The position numbers were made by a program, and so were the translations under genes. Shown here piece after piece: positions 1-7,885 of a DNA stretch of 64,000 nucleotides; position 1 is the stretch's first letter; each line of letters opens with the position of its first letter. This DNA is from UBA8752 sp036159995 (GTDB lineage: Bacteria; Bacteroidota; Bacteroidia; Flavobacteriales_D; Sanyastnellaceae): positions 175,038 to 239,037 of the forward strand of contig JAYYEI010000049.1 of the NCBI GenBank assembly GCA_036159995.1, given 5' to 3'. Under the pieces are notes generated by a model. It saw only the letters and a program-made list of their open reading frames with translations. It made no database searches and was not told where the DNA came from.

Positions 1-7
1 GCAGAAC

Positions 8-502
8 ATGCAGGAAAAGGGACGGATACGGTGGGCCACGGAGACGGATGTGCCGGCGGTGATGGAGCTGATCCGAGAGCTCGCCGAGTATGAGCGGGCA
101 TTGGATCAGGTCAACATCGGCGAGGACGTCCTGCTCCGCGATGGCTTCGGGCCCGATCCCGCCTACGGCTTGCTCGTCTTGGAGCCGGCCGACCGCGACG
201 AGGTGGTCGGCATCGCCCTGTTCTACCAGAAGTACAGCACGTGGAATGGCCGCTGCCTCTATCTCGAGGATCTGGTCGTGACGGAGACCGAGCGGGGCAA
301 GGGATACGGCCTCCAGCTCTTTGCTGCCGTCGCCGCTGAAACGGCCAAGCGTGGCTGCGCCTACATGCAGTGGCAGGTCCTCGATTGGAATGAGCCCGCC
401 ATCGGATTCTACCGCTCCCTCGGTTCTGCTGTGGAAGGCGAGTGGCTGAACGGCCGGCTCGAGGGCGAGGCCCTGAGCGCCCTGGCGGCGACATCGGTAT
501 GA
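8..502 (+). CDS. GNAT family N-acetyltransferase
   Basis: A 164-residue protein of the GNAT fold, closest in shape to small diamine/spermidine-type acetyltransferases. It would move the acetyl group of acetyl-CoA to an amine in the cytosol. The N-terminal part (RIRWATETDVPAVMELIREL) is the usual first strand and helix. The acetyl-CoA loop appears as LVVTETERGKGYGLQLF near residues 92-108, followed by a WNEPAIGFYRSLG segment typical of motif B. The stop overlaps the start of the aspartokinase gene (ATGA), so the two are probably translated together. The substrate cannot be read from sequence. The start lies seven bases from the window edge, so its promoter is not visible. Confidence 0.85.
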   Translation: MQEKGRIRWATETDVPAVMELIRELAEYERALDQVNIGEDVLLRDGFGPDPAYGLLVLEPADRDEVVGIALFYQKYSTWNGRCLYLEDLVVTETERGKGYGLQLFAAVAAETAKRGCAYMQWQVLDWNEPAIGFYRSLGSAVEGEWLNGRLEGEALSALAATSV

Positions 503-1587
503 GCTGGGTGGTCCACAAATTCGGAGGAGCGTCGGTCAAGGACGCCGATGCGGTCCGCAACCTCGGGCGCATCCTCGGAGACCGGGTGTCGGGCGAGGAT
601 GCCGGTCATGGGGCGGCTGTGGTGGTGAGCGCGATGGGCAAGACGACCAATGCCCTCGAGGCCGTCTGGCAATCCCTGCCACATGCCGGGGAGGTCGAGT
701 CGGTGCTGGCGTCTGTGGTGGAATCGCATGCTGCGACCGTCCGTAAACTCGGATTGGCACCGGACCTGCTCGATGCGGACTTCGCGGCGTTTCGGGTGCT
801 CGCCGAATCCTGGCGGGGCCGTCCGGTCTCCGACGAAGGGTACGACGCCCTCGTGGGGCAGGGGGAGCGCTGGTCCACCCGCATCGTGTCGGCCCACCTT
901 GCCGCCATCGGACTTCCGGCCTTGTGGGTGTCGGCCTGGGACATCATCCAGACGGATGGGACCAACCGCGCGGCCGTCGTGGATGCGGCCGAGGTCGGCC
1001 GCCGGGTGCGAGCGAACCAAGCGGACTGGTCGGGCCGGATTCCCGTGATGCAGGGCTTTGTCGGTTCGGCTCCGGACGGACGGCCCACAACACTCGGACG
1101 GGAGGGGTCGGATTTCAGCGGGGCCCTGCTCGCCGAAGCGTTGCAGGCCGAACGGTTCTTTGTCTGGAAGGACGTGCCCGGCGTGATGACCGGAGATCCC
1201 CGCTGCTGGCCGCCGGCGGAATGCCTGCCGGTCCTCGACCACGAGACGGCGGACATCCTGGGCAAGGCCGGGGCCGGGGTGCTGCACCAGGACACCGTGG
1301 CCCCCATCCGCAGGGCGGGCATTCCCCTGCACGTCCGCAGTTTCCTCGACCCTCAGGCTCCCGGGACGCGGATCGAAGGCGAGACCCCGCCGCCCGGTTT
1401 GCCTCCGCTCTGGACGATGTCGGTCGCCCGGGATGGGATGCGGCAGGTGCGGTGCATTGGGGCGGACGAAGCCACCGCCGCGGCGATGTGGACCCATCAC
1501 GTTCCGGACGCGCCCATCCGGTCCATCGGTCCGGACCCCCGGTTTCCTCGGTGCGTGCTCATGCTGGTCCCGGAAGGGGGCCAATGA
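499..1587 (+). CDS. lysC: Aspartate kinase, short form
   Basis: Aspartokinase phosphorylates L-aspartate with ATP, the first step towards lysine, threonine, methionine and diaminopimelate. The catalytic domain is clear: KFGGASV near residue 7, VVVSAMGKTTNALE near residue 36, LGREGSDFSGALLAEAL near residue 198, and WKDVPGVMTGDPR after it. At 362 residues it is shorter than usual aspartokinases (about 400-460). After GTRIEGE only about 65 residues remain, too few for the usual pair of ACT domains, so feedback control by amino acids may be reduced or absent (inference). The start overlaps the stop of the GNAT gene. A symmetric hairpin follows directly after the stop. Confidence 0.85.
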   Translation: MSWVVHKFGGASVKDADAVRNLGRILGDRVSGEDAGHGAAVVVSAMGKTTNALEAVWQSLPHAGEVESVLASVVESHAATVRKLGLAPDLLDADFAAFRVLAESWRGRPVSDEGYDALVGQGERWSTRIVSAHLAAIGLPALWVSAWDIIQTDGTNRAAVVDAAEVGRRVRANQADWSGRIPVMQGFVGSAPDGRPTTLGREGSDFSGALLAEALQAERFFVWKDVPGVMTGDPRCWPPAECLPVLDHETADILGKAGAGVLHQDTVAPIRRAGIPLHVRSFLDPQAPGTRIEGETPPPGLPPLWTMSVARDGMRQVRCIGADEATAAAMWTHHVPDAPIRSIGPDPRFPRCVLMLVPEGGQ

Positions 1588-1613
1588 AAACGCCGGCGGG
1601 AGGGCCGGCGTTT
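1588..1613. terminator. Bidirectional intrinsic terminator
   Basis: A 10-bp perfect inverted repeat (AAACGCCGGC / GCCGGCGTTT) with a 6-base loop lies between the convergent aspartokinase and DUF2795 genes. A and T runs flank the stem, so it can serve both strands. Confidence 0.8.
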
Positions 1614-1639
1614 CGAATGGGTTCGACGGAACGTGACCG

Positions 1640-1861
1640 TCAGTATTCGTCCTCGTTGAAGAAGAAATCCTCCTTGGAGGGGTAGTCAGGCCAGATGTCC
1701 TCGATGGTGTCGTAGGACTCCTGGTCATCCTCAATCTGCTGCAGGTTTTCCACCACCTCCAGCGGCGCACCGGTGCGCATCGCAAAGTCGATCAGCTCGT
1801 CCTTGGTGGCGGGCCAGGGGGCATCCTCGAGGTAGGAGGCGAGTTCAAGCGTCCAATACAT
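1640..1861 (-). CDS. DUF2795 family small protein
   Basis: A 73-residue acidic protein of the DUF2795 type that is widespread and strongly conserved in Bacteroidota. It begins MYWTLELASYLEDAPWPATK and ends in an acidic aromatic tail (DFFFNEDEY). The family is small and helical, and its function is unknown. The gene is monocistronic. A perfect TAnnTTTG box sits 22 bases before the start, and the bidirectional hairpin at 1588-1613 lies after the stop. The near full-length match to my memory of the family makes the gene call firm even though the role is open. Confidence 0.9.
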   Translation of the reverse strand: MYWTLELASYLEDAPWPATKDELIDFAMRTGAPLEVVENLQQIEDDQESYDTIEDIWPDYPSKEDFFFNEDEY

Positions 1862-1883
1862 GGTGAGTCGTATTCAGGCGCGG

Positions 1884-1891
1884 CAAAAGTA
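1884..1891 (-). promoter_or_regulatory. -7 box TACTTTTG for DUF2795 gene
   Basis: Perfect Bacteroidota TAnnTTTG element, 22 bases before the start codon; a leadered transcript is expected. Confidence 0.7.
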
Positions 1892-1965
1892 GCAGGGCCG
1901 CCGATGTGTGCAACCCCTACGGGGCACACCCACAAAAAGTTGGGGTCAAAGTGCTCGAAATGAGG

Positions 1966-2514
1966 TCATTTGGGATCGAGGGGCCACTTGACCTCGACGG
2001 TTCCGGTCGTGTGGGCCGCCCACCGGCCGAGCGTGAAGAAGGCATCGCTGAGCCGGTTGAGGTACTGCAGGGCCGTTTCGGGCTGGCCCACGAGCCGGTC
2101 GAGGGCCACGGCCCGGCGTTCCGCTCGGCGCGAGATCGTGCGGGCGAGGTGGCAGGCCGAGAGTGCGGGGTGTCCGCCCGGCAGGACGAAGTTCCGCAGC
2201 GGCTCCAGCGGCTCCTCCATGGCGTCGATCCACTGTTCCAGTCCCTCGATGTCCGCCTGCCCAGTGGTGAGGGCACCGGGCCGCGGTCCCTCGGGGTCGG
2301 CAAAGATCCCCCCAATCCGGAAGAGGTGGTCCTGGATCGCGTGCAGCCGGTCGGCGTGCGGAGCGAGGGCCTCATGGTCGAGCAGTCCGCCCACGATGGC
2401 ATTGAGTTCGTCGAGCGTGCCGTACGCTTCGATGCGGGCGTCGTCCTTGTGGACGCGGTCGCCGTTGAAGAGGGAGGTCTCGCCGCCATCCCCGGTCCGG
2501 GTGTAGATGCGCAT
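1966..2514 (-). CDS. pduO: PduO-type ATP:cob(I)alamin adenosyltransferase
   Basis: A 182-residue PduO-family enzyme that adds the adenosyl group of ATP to cob(I)alamin, giving coenzyme B12. The N-terminal ATP-binding motif is clear (MRIYTRTGDGGETSLFNGDR). The central EAYGTLDELNA and the later LPGGHPALSACHLARTISRR segment carry the conserved residues of the trimeric helical bundle. The ATG at 2514 fits the family N-terminus. A CACCTTTG box ends four bases before it, so the mRNA may be leaderless. Methylmalonyl-CoA epimerase elsewhere in this window (14143-14538) fits use of adenosylcobalamin by methylmalonyl-CoA mutase, which is outside the window. Confidence 0.93.
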   Translation of the reverse strand: MRIYTRTGDGGETSLFNGDRVHKDDARIEAYGTLDELNAIVGGLLDHEALAPHADRLHAIQDHLFRIGGIFADPEGPRPGALTTGQADIEGLEQWIDAMEEPLEPLRNFVLPGGHPALSACHLARTISRRAERRAVALDRLVGQPETALQYLNRLSDAFFTLGRWAAHTTGTVEVKWPLDPK

Positions 2515-2518
2515 GGAA

Positions 2519-2526
2519 CAAAGGTG
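2519..2526 (-). promoter_or_regulatory. -7 box CACCTTTG for pduO
   Basis: One mismatch from TAnnTTTG; ends four bases before the ATG, which implies a leaderless or nearly leaderless message. Confidence 0.5.
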
Positions 2527-2573
2527 GGAAGGGAAGGGCCAATGTGGAGCGGGAAGTCCATCGGGGACCTCGC

Positions 2574-2581
2574 TACCTTCG
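2574..2581 (+). promoter_or_regulatory. -7 box TACCTTCG for dCMP deaminase gene
   Basis: Box in the 14-mer GCTACCTTCGCACC, which recurs exactly before pdxA on the other strand (28552-28565). It ends four bases before a GTG codon at 2586 and so supports that start. Confidence 0.65.
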
Positions 2582-2585
2582 CACC

Positions 2586-3026
2586 GTGAAGCCCATGTCG
2601 GAGGAAAAGCAACGCCGTTATGACCTCGCCTACCTGAGGATGGCACGGGAATGGGCCCAATTGTCCCATTGCACCCGAAAGCAGGTTGGCGCCCTCATCG
2701 TCCGGGACGGGATGATCGTATCGGACGGGTACAACGGAACCCCGAGCGGATTCCCCAATGCCTGCGAGAATGAGGCGGGGGAGACGCATTGGTACGTGCT
2801 CCATGCCGAGGCCAACGCCATCACCAAGCTGGCGCGTTCCACCCACACCGCACAGGGGGCGACCCTGTACATCACCCTGTCGCCGTGCCGGGACTGTGCC
2901 AAGCTGATCCATCAAGTCGGCATCCGTCGGGTCGTCTACACGCATCCCTACAAGGACGATTCCGGGATCGATTTCCTGAACCAGGCGGGGGTGGAGATTG
3001 TACGTTATCCCGAAGATGCCGACTGA
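2586..3026 (+). CDS. dCMP deaminase family protein
   Basis: A zinc-dependent deoxycytidylate deaminase-type enzyme (dCMP to dUMP, feeding dTMP synthesis). The zinc and catalytic motifs are present: HAEANAI near residue 75 (His ligand and catalytic Glu) and SPCRDCAKL near residue 101 (PCxxC ligands). GYNGTPSGFPNACEN is the usual substrate-side loop of this family. I prefer the GTG at 2586 because of the box four bases upstream; the ATG at 2595 is the alternative and would remove three residues. The 3' end overlaps the S41 protease start by 11 bases in another frame. Confidence 0.9.
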   Translation: MKPMSEEKQRRYDLAYLRMAREWAQLSHCTRKQVGALIVRDGMIVSDGYNGTPSGFPNACENEAGETHWYVLHAEANAITKLARSTHTAQGATLYITLSPCRDCAKLIHQVGIRRVVYTHPYKDDSGIDFLNQAGVEIVRYPEDAD

Positions 3027-4653
3027 TCGCCCTCCCATGCCGCGTGCCTGGGTGCCCCTTGCTCTGGGCGCAGCACTCTGCCTGGGCGCCTACCTCGGCC
3101 GCGGACTCGGCACCGGCACCACAGCGTGGGAGTTCGCCGAGCCCCGCTTCCTGCCTTCCGGCCAGGTCTTGAGCTCGGTCCTCGACCGCATCGACCGCAT
3201 GTACGTGGACCCGGTGGACCGGAACCGCCTGACCGACATCGCCATCGACGCCATTCTCGATGAGTTGGACCCGCACAGCGATTGGTTCAGCGCCGAGGAG
3301 CTGGCGGCCATGGCCGAGCCGATGGAGGGCAACTTCGAGGGCATCGGGGTTGAATTCCTGCTCCAAGAGGACACCATCATGGTGGTCACGCCCATCGTGG
3401 GCGGGCCCAGTGAGGCGGCCGGCATCCGGTCTGGCGACCGCATCGTCTCCGTGGACGACAGCGTCATCGCGGGCACGGGGCTGAGCAACTCGAAGGTGAT
3501 GCGCCTGCTCAAGGGGCCGTCCGGCACGGAAGTCGGCCTCGGCCTTCTCCGACCAGGCGCGTCGGACACCGCCCTCATCGATGTGACCCTGCGGCGTGGG
3601 CGCATCCCCATCCACAGCGTGGTGGCGGCCGAGCGCATGCCGGATGGCACGGGCTACATCAAGGTCATCCGGTTCGCCCGCAACACCCACGAGGAATTCG
3701 ACGCCGCCCTGTCCAGCCTCCTCGAGGCGGGAGTCGAGCGGTTCGTGCTCGACCTGCGGGGCAATGGGGGCGGATACCTGCATGCGGCGGTGCCCATGGT
3801 GGAACGGTTCCTCGACGAAGGGGACCTCGTGGTCTACACCGAAGGGGCCGCCCAGCCCCGCCGCGAATACGTGACGGAACGTCCAGGGCTCCTCCGGGAC
3901 CTTCCGCTCGTGGTGATGGTCGACGAGGGCAGTGCCTCAGCCAGTGAAATCCTCGCGGGTGCCCTCCAAGATCACGACCGTGCGGTCATTGTAGGCCGGC
4001 GGACCTTTGGCAAGGGCCTTGTGCAGGAAGAGTTTCCCGTGGCCGATCGGGGCGCCCTGCGGCTGACCGTCGCACGGTACTACACACCGAGTGGCCGCAG
4101 CATCCAGCGTCCCTACGGCGATGGCGTCGACTACGAGGACGAGTGGATTGCACGACAGGAGCGCGGTGAATACGTCGAGGCCGACAGTATCCTCCGCGTG
4201 GATTCCCTCGCCTACCGCACTGAGGCAGGCCGGACCGTATACGGGGGAGGGGGCATCGCGCCGGACGTCTTCGTTCCACTCGATACCGGCAGTTTCCCGG
4301 TGTCCTTCCGCGAGCTGGTGTATGCGGGACGCCTCCGCGAGCACGCCTTCGAGCTGGGAACCGATCGCCGTAAAGCGTTCCTCGCCCTTGGCACCGTCAC
4401 CGACTTCCTCGATGCCGTCGAATCGGGCCTCGACCTCGGGGTGGACCCGCTGATCGACGAATCCTACCGACCCGATGAGGAGCGGGTGCGCTCCCGCGAA
4501 TTGACCCGCCAACGCATTGCCGAACGCATCGCCCACAACCTCTGGGGTGAGAGCGCAGGACACCGCGCCGCCTTGCGGGCCGACGGTGAATGGCAGGCCG
4601 CCTTGGCCGCTTTTGACGACATGGAGTCGCTGCTCACCCCGGCGGCGAATTAG
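3016..4653 (+). CDS. S41 family C-terminal processing peptidase
   Basis: A 545-residue carboxy-terminal processing protease with an N-terminal membrane anchor or signal (WVPLALGAALCLGAYLG), so it acts in the periplasm. A PDZ domain lies at about residues 90-165 (GIGVEFLLQEDTIMVVTPIV to IVSVDDS). The catalytic core follows: LDLRGNGGGYLHAAV, then DEGSASASEILAGALQDH with the nucleophile Ser, then GRRTFGKGLVQ with the general-base Lys. A C-terminal helical extension of about 120 residues is typical of Bacteroidota members. The targets are unknown. It follows the dCMP deaminase gene with an 11-base overlap. Its TAG stop lies inside the promoter box of the next gene. Confidence 0.93.
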   Translation: MPTDRPPMPRAWVPLALGAALCLGAYLGRGLGTGTTAWEFAEPRFLPSGQVLSSVLDRIDRMYVDPVDRNRLTDIAIDAILDELDPHSDWFSAEELAAMAEPMEGNFEGIGVEFLLQEDTIMVVTPIVGGPSEAAGIRSGDRIVSVDDSVIAGTGLSNSKVMRLLKGPSGTEVGLGLLRPGASDTALIDVTLRRGRIPIHSVVAAERMPDGTGYIKVIRFARNTHEEFDAALSSLLEAGVERFVLDLRGNGGGYLHAAVPMVERFLDEGDLVVYTEGAAQPRREYVTERPGLLRDLPLVVMVDEGSASASEILAGALQDHDRAVIVGRRTFGKGLVQEEFPVADRGALRLTVARYYTPSGRSIQRPYGDGVDYEDEWIARQERGEYVEADSILRVDSLAYRTEAGRTVYGGGGIAPDVFVPLDTGSFPVSFRELVYAGRLREHAFELGTDRRKAFLALGTVTDFLDAVESGLDLGVDPLIDESYRPDEERVRSRELTRQRIAERIAHNLWGESAGHRAALRADGEWQAALAAFDDMESLLTPAAN

Positions 4654-4658
4654 ATTTG
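4651..4658 (+). promoter_or_regulatory. -7 box TAGATTTG for superoxide dismutase gene
   Basis: Perfect TAnnTTTG element that includes the TAG stop of the S41 gene; 41 bases before the sod start. Confidence 0.65.
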
Positions 4659-4699
4659 ACTCCCCACCCAGGAAACCCAACCCCGAATTCCCTTTCATC

Positions 4700-5305
<606 letters not shown>

Positions 5306-5321
5306 TTTGCCCACGCGCCGC

Positions 5322-6005
5322 ATGCGATTTCTCATCCTCGTCGCGGGCGGCACGGGCACCCGCATGAACCGGCCGGTGGCCAAGCAGTTCCTTCCGCTTG
5401 GTGACCGACCGGTCATCGTTCACACCCTCGAGCGCTTCCGTGAGGCGGTGCCCGACCTCTTCGTGGTCCTCGTCCTGCATGAGAGCCTGCACGAGGAATG
5501 GGCCGAAGTGGTCCGGGCCCATCCGACCGCGGCCGTCGACCGGGTGGTCAACGGCGGAGCCGAGCGGTTCCACTCCGTTCGCAACGGGTTGGACGCCCTG
5601 CCTGCAGAACCTGGGCTTGTGGGAATCCACGATGCGGTGCGGCCCCTGGTCGAAGTGGAGACCATCCGGCGGTGTTACGAGGCGGCTGAGGCCTTCGGGG
5701 GCGCCATTCCCCTCGTTCCGGTCAAGGACACGATCCGCCGCATCGGTGAAGGGGGCAGTGCGCCCTTGGATCGGGCGGAACTGCGGGCCGTACAGACGCC
5801 GCAGGTGTTCGATTTGCCTGCGCTCCGGGACGCTTATGCCGTCGAGTATGCCCCCCATTTCACGGACGATGCCACCGTCTGGGAGGCCTCGGGAAGGCCA
5901 GTGGCGCCCGTGGAGGGCGACCTGCACAACATCAAGCTGACGACGCCGGAAGACCTGCTGAGTGCCGAGGCATTCCTCGCCCTCAGGCGGGACGCTGCCG
6001 AATGA
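5322..6005 (+). CDS. ispD: 2-C-methyl-D-erythritol 4-phosphate cytidylyltransferase
   Basis: IspD makes CDP-methylerythritol from MEP and CTP in the non-mevalonate isoprenoid pathway. The 227-residue protein has the N-terminal nucleotide loop LVAGGTGTRMNRPVAKQF, the conserved VNGGAERFHSVRNGL stretch, HDAVRPL, VPVKDTI, and AVQTPQVF followed by FTDDATVWE. The ATG at 5322 gives the family N-terminus (MRFLILVAGG); a TTG 15 bases upstream is possible but less likely. Its last 23 bases overlap the 3' end of the convergent CPBP gene. Confidence 0.95.
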   Translation: MRFLILVAGGTGTRMNRPVAKQFLPLGDRPVIVHTLERFREAVPDLFVVLVLHESLHEEWAEVVRAHPTAAVDRVVNGGAERFHSVRNGLDALPAEPGLVGIHDAVRPLVEVETIRRCYEAAEAFGGAIPLVPVKDTIRRIGEGGSAPLDRAELRAVQTPQVFDLPALRDAYAVEYAPHFTDDATVWEASGRPVAPVEGDLHNIKLTTPEDLLSAEAFLALRRDAAE

Positions 6006-6867
6006 CCCGGTCCACCCCGTAGATGCAGGCGGCCATCGCGGCCGTGCCCCCGATCACGACCAGCGGTGTCAAATCGAGGATGTCGTCGGTCATGCTGCCG
6101 GTGACCCACAGCGTGACCGCGGCGAGGGCGTTGTTGGCGAAGTGGGCGGCCATGCCGGGAATCAGGCTGCCGGTGCGGTGGGCGAGCCATCCGAACAGGG
6201 CGCCGAGCAGCACCCGCGGCAGGAATCCATAGAACTGGAAATGAATGGCGCTGAAGACGATGGCGGTCAGGGCGATGCCCCAGAAGGCGCTGCCGGTCGC
6301 CCGGATCAGCAGGGGCTGGAGCACGCCTCGGAAGGAGAGTTCCTCGAAGATCGCCGGCAGTCCGGCCACGCTGAGCAGGATGACGATGCGCTTGACGCCC
6401 TCTCCCGAAGCGAGGAACGCCGTCATGGCCTCGATCATCTCCTCGAGTGGTTTGAACAGGCGTTCCAGGAGCCCCCCCTCGGGAATCAGCAGTCCGTTGA
6501 GTTCGTAGCTCGCCATGAGCAACGGCCCGCTGGCCACCGTGGCGAGGATGGCGAGGAGGAGCACGGACGTGTTGCGGCCGACCGACCGGCCAGGAAGACC
6601 CTGCAGGGCGCTGCGGTCCCAAAGTCGGATGGCGAGCCAGACAGCACCACCGAAGCCGAGCGCTTGGCTGCAGAGGTTCTGGAAGTGCAGCTGCCACCAG
6701 CTGGCGTCGTCCGTGGGCATGTCCCCACCTGGCACCATGGCCACGACCCCATCGAACAGCACCCCGGAGAGAAAGGTGGCGACGACGGAAGCCACCACGG
6801 TCCCCACGAGAAGGAGGCCGAGGAAGATGAGGGAGCGGCTGATGCCCTGGATGTGGTCGGCGGTCAT
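5983..6867 (-). CDS. CPBP family intramembrane metalloprotease
   Basis: A 294-residue polytopic membrane protein of the CPBP (CAAX protease and bacteriocin-processing) family. The catalytic motifs are EELSFRG near residue 189, HFQFYGFLPRVLLGALFGW (second motif His), and MAAHFANNALAA (third motif). These are the glutamyl protease residues of the Abi fold. Around seven or eight membrane spans are evident. Targets are unknown. A TAGATTCG box ends five bases before the ATG and contains the TAG stop of dusB, so a leaderless internal promoter is likely. The 3' end is antisense to ispD over 23 bases. Confidence 0.88.
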   Translation of the reverse strand: MTADHIQGISRSLIFLGLLLVGTVVASVVATFLSGVLFDGVVAMVPGGDMPTDDASWWQLHFQNLCSQALGFGGAVWLAIRLWDRSALQGLPGRSVGRNTSVLLLAILATVASGPLLMASYELNGLLIPEGGLLERLFKPLEEMIEAMTAFLASGEGVKRIVILLSVAGLPAIFEELSFRGVLQPLLIRATGSAFWGIALTAIVFSAIHFQFYGFLPRVLLGALFGWLAHRTGSLIPGMAAHFANNALAAVTLWVTGSMTDDILDLTPLVVIGGTAAMAACIYGVDRVIRQRPA

Positions 6868-6872
6868 GGGGC

Positions 6873-6880
6873 CGAATCTA
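6873..6880 (-). promoter_or_regulatory. -7 box TAGATTCG for CPBP gene
   Basis: Ends five bases before the ATG; its TAG is also the stop codon of dusB. Confidence 0.6.
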
Positions 6881-7873
6881 CGCCGGCAGGGCCGTGTCGC
6901 CGTAGGTCGCCGCGACCTGGTCGAGGGTGGCGTGCAACACGGCGGGGTCGTCCTCCGTCACCAGCTTGAGCCGATGCTCCTTGAAATGGGACAGTCCGCG
7001 GAAGTAGTTGGCATAATGGCGGCGCATCTCCACGACGCCGAGCCGCAAGCCCTTCCATTCGAGGCTGTGGTCGAGGTGCTGTCGGGCGGCCTCCACGCGG
7101 TCCGCCACGGTCGGCTGTGGCAGATGCTCGCCGGTGGCGAAGTAGTGCTTGATCTGGTCGAAAATCCAGGGGTTGCCGATGCTGCCGCGGCCGATCATGA
7201 TGCCGTCCACCCCGTATTCGTTGCGGTAGGCGAGGGCCTTCTCGGGGGTATCCACGTCGCCGTTTCCGAAGACGGGAATCGCCATGCGCGGGTTCTCCCG
7301 GACGGCGCGGATGAGGGTCCAGTCCGCCTCGCCCTTGTACATCTGGGAGCGGGTCCTGCCGTGGATGGAGATGGCCTGGATGCCCACGTCCTGTAGGCGC
7401 TCGGCCACCTCCACGATGTACTTGGTGTTGTCGTCCCAACCGAGCCGCGTTTTGACGGTGACCGGCAGGTCGACGGCGTCCACGATTTCCTTGGTCATCG
7501 AGACCATCTTAGGGATGTCCTGGAGGATGCCGGCTCCGGCGCCCTTGCAGGCGACCTTCTTGACCGGACAACCGTAATTGATGTCGAGCACATCGGGTCC
7601 GGACGCCGCGGAGATTTCCGCCGCCCGCCGCATCGAGTCGATTTCCGAGCCGAAAATCTGGATGCCGATTGGGCGCTCCTTCTCGTAGATGTCGAGCTTC
7701 TGTCGGCTTTTGGCGGCATCCCGGATCAGGCCTTCGGAGCTGATGAATTCGGTGTACATCATGTCCGCTCCGTGCCGCTTGCAGAGCGTGCGGAAGGGCG
7801 GATCACTCACATCCTCCATGGGCGCAAGCAGGAGCGGAAAGTCACCGAGTTCGACGGGGCCGATGCGGACCAT
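6878..7873 (-). CDS. dusB: tRNA-dihydrouridine synthase DusB
   Basis: An FMN enzyme that reduces uridine to dihydrouridine in the D-loop of tRNA. The 331-residue protein starts MVRIGPVELGDFPLLLAPME, the family N-terminus. The catalytic Cys is in DINYGCPVKKVACKGAGAG at about residue 102. FMN phosphate binding is in VFGNGDVDTPEKA and GIMIGRGSIGNPWIF. It lies between the LolE-like permease and CPBP genes. A TAATTTTG box ends four bases before the ATG and contains the TAA stop of the upstream gene, so dusB may be made from a leaderless message as well as by readthrough. Confidence 0.96.
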   Translation of the reverse strand: MVRIGPVELGDFPLLLAPMEDVSDPPFRTLCKRHGADMMYTEFISSEGLIRDAAKSRQKLDIYEKERPIGIQIFGSEIDSMRRAAEISAASGPDVLDINYGCPVKKVACKGAGAGILQDIPKMVSMTKEIVDAVDLPVTVKTRLGWDDNTKYIVEVAERLQDVGIQAISIHGRTRSQMYKGEADWTLIRAVRENPRMAIPVFGNGDVDTPEKALAYRNEYGVDGIMIGRGSIGNPWIFDQIKHYFATGEHLPQPTVADRVEAARQHLDHSLEWKGLRLGVVEMRRHYANYFRGLSHFKEHRLKLVTEDDPAVLHATLDQVAATYGDTALPA

Positions 7874-7877
7874 GCCG

Positions 7878-7885
7878 CAAAATTA
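7878..7885 (-). promoter_or_regulatory. -7 box TAATTTTG for dusB
   Basis: Perfect TAnnTTTG element ending four bases before the ATG; overlaps the TAA stop of the upstream permease gene. Confidence 0.65.

Noticed and set aside
409..1785. Long minus-strand frame antisense to aspartokinase and continuing past the terminator
   Set aside because: Crosses a terminator and a real small gene in another frame; product is low complexity.
5983..6867. CPBP protease as an abortive infection (defence) gene
   Set aside because: The family is broad and the neighbours are housekeeping genes; no defence island features nearby.
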